A stretch of 64,000 bases of DNA from contig NW_011929460.1 of NCBI RefSeq assembly GCF_000182925.2, positions 62,001 to 126,000 of the forward strand, given 5' to 3'. Shown piece by piece: positions 1 to 12,165 of this stretch (positions within the stretch are counted from its first letter, which is position 1; every line of letters begins with the position of its first letter). A program made the position numbers and the translations under genes. The notes under the pieces were generated by a model. It worked only from the letters and a program-made list of their open reading frames with translations. It did no database searches and was not told the DNA's origin. This DNA is from Neurospora crassa OR74A (taxonomy: Eukaryota > Ascomycota > Sordariomycetes > Sordariales > Sordariaceae).

Positions 1-3000
1 TTGACCTCGGATTAGGTAGGAATACCCGCTAAACTTAAATATATTAATAAGTAGAGGAAAAGAAACTAATAGGGATTACCCTAATAACAATGAATAAAGC
101 AATAACAATTTAAATTTAAAATTTAACTTCGGCCCGAATTATAATTTATAGAAGAAGCTTTTAGTAAGGCACCTTCTAAATCCCCTAAAACGGGGCGCTA
201 TAAAAGGTAAAAGCCTTATATAGTCGGATACTAATCTAATATAAAGCTCCTTCGATAAATCGAATAATTTAAGAATATTATTTAAAATAGGAGGTAAATT
301 TCTTCTAAAACTAAATACCGGCTAGAGACTGATAACGTATAAGTAGAATAATTGAAAAATAAAAAGCACTTTAAAAAGAGGGTTAAATAGTATATAAAAT
401 TATTAAAAGGGAAGTATTTGTAACTAGACTTACGCTATTCTAATTATTTAGTATTCTTATTAGTATATTTGGAACGGTTTAAACCAATATTGGTTTTAAT
501 AGGGGGATAAAGGTCCAAGGAACGTAACTCTTTTAAGAGTATTATAGCCCCGGGCGTAATGCCCTCGCTGGGACTGAGGTTCGTATATTTATAAGGATAC
601 TAGCGTAATAATTATTAATAACCCGTTTTAAAATACGGACTAAAGAATTAAAGTTTTATACGAATATTTAAATATAAAACCCGTACGCATAATGAAAGTA
701 AATGTAGGTAAGAGTTTTAGCGTATTATCGACCGATTTTAATATATTTAGATAGATTTAAATAAGAATATTAAACCTTAGACCCGAAAGATAGTGAATTA
801 TATTTAAATAGGGTAAAGCTAGAAGAAACTCTAGTAGAAGTTTGTAATAGTTCTAACGTATAAATTAATTATCAAATTTGAATATAGGGGCGAAAAATTA
901 ATCGAACTATTTAATAACTAATTACTACTAAAGTTTCCTTTAAAATAATAGTATTATTCTTTAATTTTATAAAGTAAAGCGAATAATTAGGGATTTGGGG
1001 GCGCTTTTTAGCCTTTATCTATTCTCAAACTTTAAATATATAAGAAGCCCTTATTATTTAATTAAATATAGGTATTTAAATATATTAATATTAGTAGGCC
1101 ATTTTTAATAAGTAAAATTAGTAATATAGAATAAACCGAACGCGGGGTTAAGGTACTAGAATAAACGTTTATTAAATACTATAAAAAGCGTTAGTATATT
1201 TTAATAGTAGGATAGTGGCTATAAAAATTAGAATTTATTAAAGACTATATAATAATTTACTTATTGAATATATTAACCCTAAAAATAGATAGCGCTTAAG
1301 CGTTCTACCTATACCCCGCCCTTAAGGTAAAAATAATACCCTAAAGAGTAGGCGGTTGTAAAGGTTAGTAATGAAGTTTAGGGCGTAAGCCCGGGTCGAA
1401 CGGCCTCTAGTACAAATTTTAGTAGTAGTAATAAATATTTTAATAAGAATTTGAAGGACCGAAGTAGGAAAAGGTTCTATATAAATAGCGGTTGGATATA
1501 GGTTAATCGATCCTAAACTATAGGGAAATTTTATTTTAAAGGGGTATTTATACCCTATATAGCAAAAGGAAAGCTAATTAATATTCCGGTACCTAAATAT
1601 AGGTTTTATATAGTAACACAATTGAACATAGAAATAATAGCGGGGGCCCTGGGTAGAATTCTCTTTTCTTCTTAATAATTTATTACCTTAAAAATAATTT
1701 ATCTAGAAATAGGGTTTAATAGCCGGAAGAGCCCGATACTTCTATCGGGTCTAGTATATTTTCAACGTCCTTTAAAAATCTATAGGAGGGAATAATTCTT
1801 ACGCTAAATCGTATTTATAACTGTAATAAGTTTTTAAAATAAATAACCTCTAATTAATAGAATAATATAAATAAAGGAAATCGGCAAAATAGATCCGTAA
1901 CTTCAAGAAAAGAATTAATTCTAAAGGTTAGGTACATCGGGCTTTAAATAAACGCCCTAAGAGTAGATCGCTACTAGCCGGGTAATTAGCCGGCGGCTTT
2001 CAATATCTAAATATAGAAGCCTTTAATAAACTTCGGTTATCTAATATACGTTTAACAACCAATTTAGAACTAGTACAGATAAGAGGAATCTAATTATTTA
2101 ATTAAAATATAGTATTATAATAGTTAAAAAGTAGTATTAATATAATATAATTTCTACCTAGTATTCTAAATATTAAAATAAAGAAATTCAATTAAGCGTG
2201 GGTAAATAGCGGAAGTAACTATAATTCTCTTAAAGTAACTAAATATTTTATTATTTAATTAGTAATAAGTATAAATAGATTAACGAAATTCCTACTATCC
2301 CTATCTACTATCTAACGAAACTACAGCCAAAGGAATAGGTTTAATAGAATTAACGGGGAAAGAAAACCCTATTAAATTTAACTCTAATTTAATATTATAA
2401 AAAGATATAGGAGGTATAGAATAAGTAGGAGCTTCGGCGCCGATAAAATACTACTACTCCTATTATTTTTTTACTTATTCAATTAAATAGGGCTAAATTT
2501 TCGTCCAACTTCTAATTTTAAGGTCCTTCGCAGGCCGACTTAGGTTAAAGATATTATTAAATAGGGAGTTTAACTAGGGCGGTATATTTATTAAACTATA
2601 ATATAAATATCCTAAAGGGGGCTTATAGAGAATAAAAATCTTTAGTAGAATAAAAAAGTAAAAGTCCCTTTAATTTTAATTTTTAATATAAATACAAACT
2701 ATAAAAGTATAGCTTATTAATCCTTTAGTCCCTCGAAATTTAAAGTTAGAGGTACTAGAAAAGTTACTATAGGGATAATTAGCTTATAGTAACTAAACAT
2801 TTATAGTAATATTACTTTTTAATCCTTCAATATCGGCTCTTCTTATTATACCGAAGTAGAATTCGGTAAATATTAGATTATTTACTTACTAATAGGGAAT
2901 GTAAATTAAGTTTAAACTATTATAAAATAGGTTAATTTTACTCTACTAATAACTTTATTACAATAGTAATTAAACTTAGTACGAAAAGAACTATTTATTT

Positions 3001-3336
3001 AAATAATTGGTTTTTACGGTTATTCGACCGGGTAGTACTATAATACTACTATTTACTAAATAATAGTTAAACGCCTCTAAATTAGAATCTATATTAGAAT
3101 ATAATAATACCTCTAGTATATTATAAATATATAAAAATAAACTCCGGCCTCGTATCTTAGTAAGCGATTCCTCTATTAGCCTTAAAGTAGCTAACGGTAA
3201 TTCGTATATTGTAATTTTAATATATACTAAATCAAATTCTTTATAAATAATTTAAATATATAAAAGGGTCCTATAAGTAATAGAATAGCCTTATTATTAC
3301 AATCTACTAAGGGTAAACCCTCCTTCGCCTAAATTT
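1..3336 (+). rRNA. 28S (LSU) rRNA, unit 1, RIP-mutated, probable pseudogene
   Basis: This is the large-subunit rRNA that would form the peptidyl-transferase core of the 60S subunit. The 5' end matches the fungal LSU start (TTGACCTCGGATYAGGTAGG). The peptidyl-transferase segment is recognisable from 2772 (gggataattagcttatag) with about ten transitions in 28 nt. The sarcin-ricin loop at 2978-2992 reads agtacgaaaagaact, three changes from the universal AGTACGAGAGGAACC. The 3' end is placed at the cttcgcctaaattt motif. The length of 3,336 nt is normal for a filamentous ascomycete. Damage at invariant sites makes function very unlikely. The gene begins on the first base of the window. Confidence 0.95.
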
Positions 3337-4290
3337 CTTAATAGAAGGGTCCGCCTAATAAATAGGTATTTACTAGGGGGTCCCCCCGAAATTTAGTTAC
3401 TAAAACCCAAGAGGGCGAAAGTACTTTACCGGAAGGAAAGTATAAAGTAAGTAGGAATAAGAAAGGAACTTAATTAAATTTAGTATCTCTTAGGTTTAAA
3501 TAATATTACCCTAAGGGCGTAGGCGGACTAGGTATAAAGGGTCTACTATACTAGTAACTAGCCTATAGAAGGCTCGGTGGTTATATATAGTATATATTTA
3601 AAGAAGCGTTAATTGGCGTAATATATACGGGTATAGCCGGGCTAAACCTTTATAAATTTTAATAACTATAGTAGGTAGAATAAGTAAAAGTAACCGACCG
3701 AACGGCGGCGGGGTAAAAGCGACCGGGTAGGCGAGTAATTTTTAAGTAAATTTATAATTCTAAATAAGTAAATATATTTATAACTGGGTTGGGTATAATA
3801 CTAAGTAAATAAGTATATTTAAATTATATAAAGTAATATAAAGAAAAAAAGGTAAATAAATATATCCGGACGGGTTAGGTATATAAAGTAAGTAGGCGCG
3901 TTTAAGTATAGAATTTTTATATAGATAGTAACTATATTAGGAAAATAAGGGCGAAGGCCTATATAGGGTAGGTAAGAAGGACTAAGAGGTTTAAGGGGGC
4001 TAAGGGGTTATTTTCTAACTCCTACTAGGAAGGGCTTATTAAAGGAAAGGGTAGGGTAGTAGTAGGAGGGGGTAAATAAATAAAGAAGCTACGTAGTTAA
4101 ATAAAAGTATTTATAGTTTTTTTATTAAAAAATATAGTAGGGTAGGTAGGAAAAGGTTATATAGAATTATATTTTTATATAAAGTAAAGGTATAAAGGGG
4201 GAGGCTATCTTTTTAATTTCTAGGTAGGCGAGGCGGTAAGTAGGCTACTTAGGCTAAGAATAGTTTAATCTTTAGGGGGGGAGCGAAAAT

Positions 4291-4638
4291 TTCTTTCTTC
4301 TTTTTCTTTTCCTTTTTTATTTATTTATTTTTTTTCTTTCTTCTTTTTCTCCTCCCTCTTTCTTCTTCCTACTTTTATCCTCTTTATTACTCTTCCTCCT
4401 CCCTTTCCTTTCCTCTCCGTCTTCCTTCGTTTTAGTCCTTTTTTTCTTTTCTCTTCCTTTTTCTTTTTTCTTTTTAGTTTTTAACCTCTTTTTAAGGCTT
4501 TCTTCTCTTAATATTTCTTTCCTTATACCTCCAAACCCCCCTCCATTCCCTTCTTTTATATTATATTTATATAAGGATAAAAAAGTAATATGATTAATAT
4601 ATAAATAAAATAAAGAAGGTTCTTATTCTTCTTTTCTT

Positions 4639-4691
<53 letters not shown>

Positions 4692-4817
4692 TATATTTTT
4701 CTTACTTTCCTTCTACCTTTTTACTTTTATAATATCTTACCCCCTTAGTAAGCTTCTTCCTTTCTTTTTCTTTTTATTCTTCTTTTCGTCCTCTTGTTCT
4801 ACCTCCAAATCTTTATT
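4291..4817 (+). repeat. Pyrimidine-rich IGS tract with T48 run, unit 1
   Basis: Long C/T-only stretches (ctttcttctttttctttt style) are broken by an A/T-rich island at about 4555-4620. The uninterrupted T run spans 4641-4688. Because the tract holds almost no CpA or TpG it offers few RIP targets, which explains why it is nearly identical in all units. Its minus strand gives a lysine/glutamate-rich open frame that is only a composition artefact. Confidence 0.9.
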
Positions 4818-5324
4818 AAGTAAGGGCGTTTATAAAGTAAATAAATACTTTTAGAATAGTAGGAGCCGGATTATAATAAGGGTAGAGGTTTTTTTTATAA
4901 ATATAGGAAGAAAAAGGTATTCGGAGGCGACTAAGTCGATCAATTAGAACCTATACGGTCTTAAATAAATTATTAGAGAAGGGTAGGTAAATAATTGATA
5001 GTAGGAAAGAAGAAAAAGAAGAAAAAAAGAAAAAAAAAAAAGAAATTTTGAAAGTAGTAGAAGAAGAAGGGTAGTAGAATTTAAGGGGTATAAATAGTTA
5101 GTAGAATAGGTAGGGTATTAGGTAGCTTTAATTATATAGGTAGGGAGGATATATTGAGGTTAATATATTAATAAAGAAGGTTAAATTGGTAAATATAAAA
5201 AGAAAAAAATAAGAGTAATATAAATACTTTTGGTATAGTTATAAAATATTATAAATTATATTAAGGAAGATAAAAAGTAATTAGCTTTTTACTTAGTAGA
5301 AATATAATTTGAATAGACGCTATA

Positions 5325-5667
5325 GGGTAGGCACGTCTATTTTATATAAGAAAGGTACGGCCGAAGTTGAAAAAGTAGAAGAAGGAAAGGTAATGAAGGG
5401 TAATACTTACTAAGTACAGGGTAGGTAAGAACGACCGGGTAGGTAAGGAAGGCGCAATCGACCTTTAGAAGCCGAAGTTTTAAAAAAGAAAATTATAAAT
5501 AGGTAGTGCTTATTAAGTATAGGGTAAGTAAGAATTATAAGGTAAGTATAATGGGCTTATATAAAAAAGGTAAAATTAAAGTTAAAAAGAAAAAAGTAGT
5601 AGGTGGGTAATACTTACTAAATATAAGGTAGGTAAGAATAACCGGGTAGGTAAGGAAGGTGTAATTA
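5325..5667 (+). repeat. Degenerate IGS subrepeats, unit 1
   Basis: A motif of the form tacttactragtayagggtaggtaag recurs at 5404, 5507 and 5611, about 104 nt apart; it is written here in consensus form. The first and third copies share longer flanks (a tatataaraaaggta...gttaaaaa stretch before, and ccgggtaggtaaggaagg after), so the basic duplication is about 207 nt with a shorter middle copy. The same three anchors fall 1131, 1028 and 924 nt before 18S in unit 2, and the motifs are visible in the other units. Such subrepeats are common in fungal IGS; a role as enhancer or spacer promoter is speculation. Confidence 0.6.
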
Positions 5668-5763
5668 ATTTAACGAAGAAGGTATAGTTTTTATAAATTT
5701 AGAGTAAAATTCTTAAGAAAGTATAACCTAATTAAGTAGTTAGGTAATTATAAATTAATTTTT

Positions 5764-5885
5764 AAAATTTCTTATACTAGGGAATTTCGTAGGAATTAAA
5801 AAGTCGTAGTTTAAACCGTTGGACCGCACTATCCTTAAATTCGAAGTCGAAGGGTATATAAGAAAGAGCGGCGGAAAGTAATAGG
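5764..5885 (+). promoter_or_regulatory. Candidate Pol I promoter, unit 1
   Basis: A near-palindrome (aaaatttcttatactag then ggaattt, 5764-5787) lies 68 nt before a TATA-like element, tatataag at 5855-5862, followed by aaagagcggcgg. The TATA-like element is 680 nt before 18S here and in every unit. If initiation lies about 25-30 nt downstream, the 5' ETS would be about 650 nt and the palindrome would sit near -100, where upstream control elements of Pol I promoters often lie. The start site itself is not visible. Confidence 0.45.
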
Positions 5886-6534
5886 AAAGAGCGAATAATA
5901 AAACTATTCGGTTATTCTTACTTTCGGCTCCCTTTTATAAATATAAGTAAGGACGTATAGGGCCTACTCTACTTAGAAGCTTTTTATAGGAGGGTTGTTT
6001 TAGCCTATAATTTAAGTACCTTCTTATAGTAATTTATAAAGGAAATTAAATTCTAATTTATAGAGCGTTATTATTACGTAGTTTCCTACGGTCTACCGGG
6101 GAATTAATATTAATAATACAAACTACCTCAGTACCGTTCTAGTAAGGGTTCTACCTCTATTGGATAGTATTTAAAAAAATCCTATAAACGTTAAAGAGTA
6201 CCCTATAAGCACCGAAGGATAAATTCTATAAATAATTAACCGTTAGTTAAATTTATTTATAAACCGCCGGGGGTACTAACTAATTAGGGAAGCCTTCGGG
6301 TAGAACCTTCTATATTAAATTTCCTCTTAAAGTATATAAATAGTATATAAGAGGCGTTCTACGCTCTCCTATCTTCCTACCGATTATATTCTAGGGAATT
6401 TAGAAGGGAAAAGTAAATATGTATTTCAAAGTAAATTCGGCCCTATTGTATAAATTTCGGACCGCTTACCTTTGTAACTTTATAAACTCTTTTATTCGCT
6501 TATAAATAGTTAGCCTTTCTAAGCGTATAATAAT

Positions 6535-8330
6535 TACTTAATTAATTCTATTAGTAGTTATATGTTTATTTTAAAGATTAAGCTATATATATTTAAATTT
6601 AAGTAATTAAATTATAAAATTACGAATAGCTTATTAAATTAATTATAGTTTATTTAATAGTACTTTACTATATAGATAACCGTAGTAATTCTAAAACTAA
6701 TATATATTAAAAACCCTAATTTCGGAAGGGGTATATTTATTAAATTAAAAACTAATACCCTTCGGGGTTAACTAGTAATTTATAATAACTTTTCGAATCG
6801 TATAGCCTTATGTTGGTAATAGTTTATTTAAATTTCTACCCTATTAATTTTCAACGGCTAGGTCTTAGCTAACTATAGTAATAATAGGTAATAGAGGGTT
6901 AAAGTTCGACCCTAGAGAAAGAGTTTAAGAAACGGCTATTATATCTAAGGAAGGTAGTAGGCGTGCAAATTACCTAATTCCGATATAGGGAGGTAATAAT
7001 AATAAATATTAATATAAAGCTCTTTTAGGTCTTATAATTAGAATAAATATAATTTAAATCCTTTAACGAGGAATAATTGGAGGGCAAGTCTAATACTAAT
7101 AGTTACGGTAATTCTAACTCTAATAGTATATATTAAAATTATTAAAGTTAAAAAACTCGTAATTAAACCTTAAGCTCGGCCTATTAGTCTATCTTACCGC
7201 ATATATTAATTAGGTTGGGCTTTTTTTCTTAGAGAACCATATACCCTTTATTAAGTATATTGGGGAATTAGGACTTTTATTATAAATAAATCAGATTATT
7301 CAAAGAAAGCCTATATTCGAATATATTAATATAGAATAATAGAATAGGACGTATAGTTTTATTTTATTAATTTCTAGGACTACTATAATAATTAATAGGG
7401 ATAGTCGGGGGTATTAATATTTAATTATTAGAAGTAAAATTCTTAAATTTATTAAAAATTAATTACTATAAAAGTATTTATTAAGGATATTTTTATTAAT
7501 TAGGAACGAAAGTTAGGGGATTGAAGACAATTAGATACTATTATAATTTTAATTATAAATTATACTAATTAAGGATTGGACGGTATTATTTTTTAACCTA
7601 TTTGGCACTTTATAATAAATTAAAATATTTAGGCTTCTAGGGGAGTATAGTCGTAAGGTTAAAATTTAAAGAAATTAATAGAAGGGCACTACTAGGGGTA
7701 GAACCTACGGTTTAATTTAATTTAATATAGGGAAATTTACTAGGTTTAAATATAATGAGGATTAATAAATTGAAAGCTCTTTCTTAATTTCGTAGGTAGT
7801 AGTGTATGGCCATTTTTAATTAGTAGAGTAATTTATTTATTTAATTACAATAACGAACGAGACTTTAACCTATTAAATAGCCTATATTACTTTAGTAGTA
7901 CGCTAACTTCTTAGAGGAACTATTAGTTTAAACTAATAGAAATTTAAGGCAATAATAGGTCTATAATACCTTTAAATATTTTAAGCTATACGCGCGCTAT
8001 ATTAATATAGTTAGTAAGTACTCCCTTAACCGGAAGGTCCGGGTAATCTTATTAAATTATATTATATTAAGAATAGAGTATTATAATTATTACTCTTCAA
8101 CAAAGAATCTCTAATAAACGTAAATTATTAATTTATATTAATTACGTCCCTACCCTTTATATATACCGCCCATCGCTACTACTAATTAAATAATTTAATA
8201 AAACTTCCAAATTAACTTAAGGAAGTCGGTAACGACTACCTAAGATTAGAAAACTATTTAAATTCAATTATTTAAAAGAAATAAAAGTCGTAATAAAATC
8301 TCTATTAATAAACTAATAAAAGGATTATTA
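6535..8330 (+). rRNA. 18S (SSU) rRNA, unit 1, RIP-mutated, probable pseudogene
   Basis: This is the small-subunit rRNA of the 40S ribosome. The start corresponds to TACCTGGTTGAT (here tacttaattaat) and is followed by the recognisable agtagttatatg and tttaaagattaag segments. The end is placed at the homolog of GGATCATTA (ggattatta). At 1,796 nt it is the usual fungal length with no indels. The 530 loop (GTGCCAGCAGCCGCGGTAA) at 7093-7111 carries eight transitions, the worst of the seven copies, so decoding function is effectively excluded. Confidence 0.95.
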
Positions 8331-8520
8331 TAGAATTATAAAACTCCTACAAACTATTACGAATTTTACCTATATAATTACTTTAGTACTAACGGTCCAA
8401 AAAGGCCTTCGGACCCTCCCGGATCCTTAGGTCTCCCGCTCGTAGGAAGCTACCCGCTAGAGTACCGAAACTAAATTCTTAATATTTTATATTTCTCTAA
8501 ATAAACTTTTAAATAAATTA
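8331..8520 (+). other. ITS1, unit 1
   Basis: Internal transcribed spacer 1, 190 nt. It opens with tagaattataaaactcc (ancestral CAGAGTTGCAAAACTCC) and retains part of a GC-rich hairpin region (ccttcggaccctcccggatcc would be its core, with one change from the least mutated copies). Confidence 0.92.
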
Positions 8521-8680
8521 AAACTTTCAATAACGGATCTCTTAATTCTAATATTAATAAAGAACGTAGCGAAATATAATAAATAATATAAATTACAAAA
8601 TTCAATAAATTATCGAATCTTTAAACGTATATTATACTTATTAATATTCTAATAAATATACCTATTTGAGCGTTATTTCA
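8521..8680 (+). rRNA. 5.8S rRNA, unit 1, RIP-mutated
   Basis: This would pair with 28S in the large subunit. It begins aaactttcaataacgg (ancestral AAACTTTCAACAACGG) and ends at cgttatttca. The conserved GATGAAGAACGCAGC segment at 8556-8570 reads aataaagaacgtagc, three transitions. Length is normal. Confidence 0.94.
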
Positions 8681-8829
8681 ACTATTAAACTCTATTTACA
8701 TTAGGGATCCGCGGCTATCTGTAGTCCTTTAAAATCAATAGCGGACTTATTAATTATATTAAGCGTAGTAATTCTATATTACTATAGTTATACAGCGGGT
8801 TTTTACTATAAAACCCCCTATTTTTAAAG
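8681..8829 (+). other. ITS2, unit 1
   Basis: 149 nt between 5.8S and the 28S of unit 2. The central agggatccgcggct core is nearly unmutated here, and the spacer ends with the conserved aaaaccccctattt run-up to 28S. Confidence 0.92.
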
Positions 8830-11800
8830 TTAACTTCGGATTAGGTAAGAATACCTACTAAATTTAAGTATATTAATAAGTAGAGGAAAAGAAATTAATA
8901 GGAATTGCCCTAATAACGGCGAATAAAGTAGTAACAACTCAAATTTAAAATTTAACTTCGGCCCGAATTATAATTTATAAAAGAAGTTTTTAATGAGGTA
9001 CCTTCTAAATCCCTTAGAACGGGGTACTATAGAGGGTAAGAACCCTATATAGTTGGATACCGATTTAATATAAAGTTCTTTCAATGAATTAAATAATTTA
9101 GGAATACTACTCAAAATAGGAAGTAAATTTCTTCTAAAGCTAAATACCGGCTAAAGACCGATAGTATATAAATAGAATAATCGAAAGATAAAAAGCATTT
9201 TAAAAAGAGGGTTAAATAGTACGTAAAATTATTAAAAGGGAAACGTTTATAATTAAACTTATACTATTCTAATTATTTGGTATTCTTACCGGTATATTTA
9301 GGATAATTTAAATTAATATCGGTTTTAGCAGGGGGATAAAGGTCCGGGGAATATAGCTCCTCTAGGAGTATTATAGCCCCGGGCGTAATACCTTCGCTAG
9401 GACCGAAGTTCGCGCATTTACAAGGATACTAATATAATAATTATTAATAACCCGTTTTAAAATATAGACTAAAGAATTAAAATTTTACATAAGTATTTGG
9501 GTATAAAACCCGTACATATAATAAAAATAAATATAGGTAAGAGTTTTAGTATATTATTAACCGATTTTAATATATTTGGATAGATTTAAATAAAAGTATT
9601 AAACTTTAGACCCGAAAGATAGTAAACTATATTTAAATAGGGTAAAGCTAGAGGAAATTCTAATAGAAGTTCGTAATAGTTTTAACATATAAATTGATTA
9701 TTAAATTTAAGTATAGGGGCGAAAGACTAATTGAACTATTTAATAGCTAATTACCGCCAAAATTTCCCTTAGGATAGTAATATTATTCTTCAATTTTATA
9801 AGGTAAAGCGAATAATTAGGGACTCGGAGGCGCTTTTTAACCTTTATCCATTCTTAAATTTTAAATATATAAGAAGCCCTTATTATTTAATTGAATGTAG
9901 GTATTTAAATATACTAATATTAATAGGCTATTTTTAGTAAATAAAATTAATAATATAAGATAAACCGAACGTAGGGTTAAAATATTAAAGTAGACGTTTA
10001 TTAAATATTATAAAAAACGTTAATATATTTTAATAGTAGGACAGTAGCTATAGAAGTTAAAATCTACTAAAGACTATATAATAACTTACTTACCGAATAT
10101 ATTAATCCTAAAAATAAATAACGCTTAAACGTCCTACTTATACCCCACCTTTAGAGTAGAAATAATATTCTAAGGAGTAGGCGGCTATAGAGGTTAATAA
10201 CGAAGTTTAGGGTATAAACCCGGGTCGAACGGCCTTTAATATAAATTTTAGTAATAGTAATAAATATTTTAATAAGAATTTAAAGGATCGAAGTAGGGAA
10301 AGGTTTTATATAAATAGCAGTTAAATATAAGTTAATTAATTTTAAACTATAAGGAAGTTCCATTTTAAAGGGGTATTTATACCCTATATAGCGAAAGGGA
10401 AGCCGGTTAATATTCTAGTACTTAAATATAGGTTTTGTATAGTAACGCAACTAAATATAGAGATAATAGCGGGGGCTCCGGGTAGAATTCTCTTTTCTTC
10501 TTAATAGTCTATTACTTTAAAAATAATTTATTTAGAAATAGGGTTTAATAGCCGGAAGAGCCCAATACTTCTATTAAGTCCGGTATATTCTTAATATCCC
10601 TTAAAAATCCGTAGGAGGGAATAATTCTTATACTAGGTTATACTTATAATTATAGTAAATCTCTAAAATAAATAACCTTTAATTAATAGAATAATATAAA
10701 TAAGGGAAGTCGGCAAAATAGATCCGTAACTTCGGGAAAAGGATTAATTCTAAGGGTTAAGTATATTAGGCTTTAAGTAAACGCCTTAGGAATAGATTGT
10801 TACTAGCCGGGTAATTAGCTAGCGGTTTTTAATATCCGGGTATAGAAGCCTTTAATAGACTTTAGTTATCCAGCGTACGTTTAATAACCAATTTAGAATT
10901 AGTATAAATAAAGGGAATTTAATTGTTTAATTAAAATATAGTATTACAATAGTTAAAAAGTAATATTAATATAATATAATTTCTATTTAGTATTTTAAAT
11001 ATTAAAGTAAAGAAATTTAATTAAGCGCGGGTAAATAGTAGGAATAACTATAATTTTCTTAAAGTAACTAAATACTTCGTTATCTAATTAGTAATATATA
11101 TAAATAGATTAATAAGATTCCTATTATCCCTATTTATTATTTAGCGAAACTATAACTAAGGGAATAGGCTTAGTAGAATTAGTGGGGAAAGAAGACCCTA
11201 TTAAGTTTAATTCTAGTTTAATATTATAAAAAGATATAGGAGGTATAAAATAAGTAGGAATTTTAACGTTAGTAAAATATTACTATTCCTATTATTTTTT
11301 TACTTATTTAATTAAGCGGGGCTAGATTTTCGTCCAACTTCTAATTTTAAAATCCTTCGTAGGCTAATCCGGATTAAAAATATTATTAAATAAGGAGTTT
11401 AACTAGGGTAGTATATTTATTAAACTATAACGCAAGTATCTTAAAGGGGGCTTATAGAGAATAGAAATCTCTAATAAAATAAAAAGGTAAAAGTCCCCTT
11501 AATTTTGATTTTTAATATAAATACAAACTATAAAAGTATAGCCTATCGATCCTTTAGTCCCTCGAAATTTAAAATTAGAAGTACTAAAAAAGTTACTATA
11601 AGGATAATTAGTTTGTAGCGGCCAAACGTTTATAGCAATATTACTTTTTAATCCTTTAATATTAGTTCTTCCTATTATACCAAAGTAGAATTCGGTAAGT
11701 ATTAGATTATTTACTTATTAATAAGGAACGTAAATTAGGTTTAGACTATTATAAAATAAGTTAATTTTACCCTACTAATAACTTTATTATAATAATAATT

Positions 11801-12165
11801 AAATTTAATACAAGAGGAACTATTCATTTAGATAATTAGTTTTTATAGTTATTTAACCAAGTAGTATTATAATACTACTATCTACTAAATAATAATTAAA
11901 TGCCTCTAAATTAAAATCTATATTAGAATATAATAATACCTCTAATATATTATAGACGTATAAGAATAGGCTCCGGCTTCGTATTTTAATAGGCAATTCC
12001 TCCATTAATTTTAAAATAGCTAACGGTAATTTATATATTATAATTTTAATATACATTGGATTAAATCCTTTATAAATAATTTAAATATACGAAAGGGTCC
12101 TATAAGTAGTAGAGTAGTTTTATTATTACAATTTACTAAGAGTAAGCCTTCCTTCGTTTAAATTT
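8830..12165 (+). rRNA. 28S (LSU) rRNA, unit 2, RIP-mutated, probable pseudogene
   Basis: Same 3,336-nt length as unit 1. The 5' end is more eroded (ttaacttcggattaggtaag). The sarcin-ricin loop at 11807-11821 reads aatacaagaggaact, with three changes at positions different from unit 1. The peptidyl-transferase segment begins at 11601 with a changed first base (aggataattagtttgtag). Confidence 0.95.

Larger units (their letters stand above)
3337..6534 (+). other. Intergenic spacer (IGS) with 5' ETS, unit 1 (3,198 nt)
   Basis: Non-coding spacer between 28S and the next 18S. In order it holds: a mixed region with recurring ggtaggtaag-like motifs (3337-4273), which should include the 3' ETS and Pol I terminator, neither identifiable; a G-run followed by a pyrimidine-rich tract; a purine tract (5003-5045); degenerate subrepeats (5325-5667); a promoter candidate (5764-5885); and the probable 5' ETS (about 5886-6534). 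No 5S rRNA gene was recognised, as expected for filamentous ascomycetes, where 5S genes are usually dispersed. No reading frame in it looks like a gene. Confidence 0.9.

Noticed and set aside
4274-4290. G-run followed by agcgaaaat, kept in all units, as a selected regulatory site
   Set aside because: The block holds no CpA or TpG, so RIP would leave it alone; conservation here is not evidence of selection.
3337-6534. A 5S rRNA gene in the IGS, as in yeast
   Set aside because: No segment resembling a fungal 5S gene, even allowing for transitions, was recognised by eye; a covariance-model search would settle it.
11853-12056. Minus-strand open frames at 11853-12056, 20678-20881 and 29459-29710 with similar sequences
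   Set aside because: They fall at the same place near the 28S 3' end in units 2, 3 and 4, so their similarity is that of the rRNA gene read antisense.
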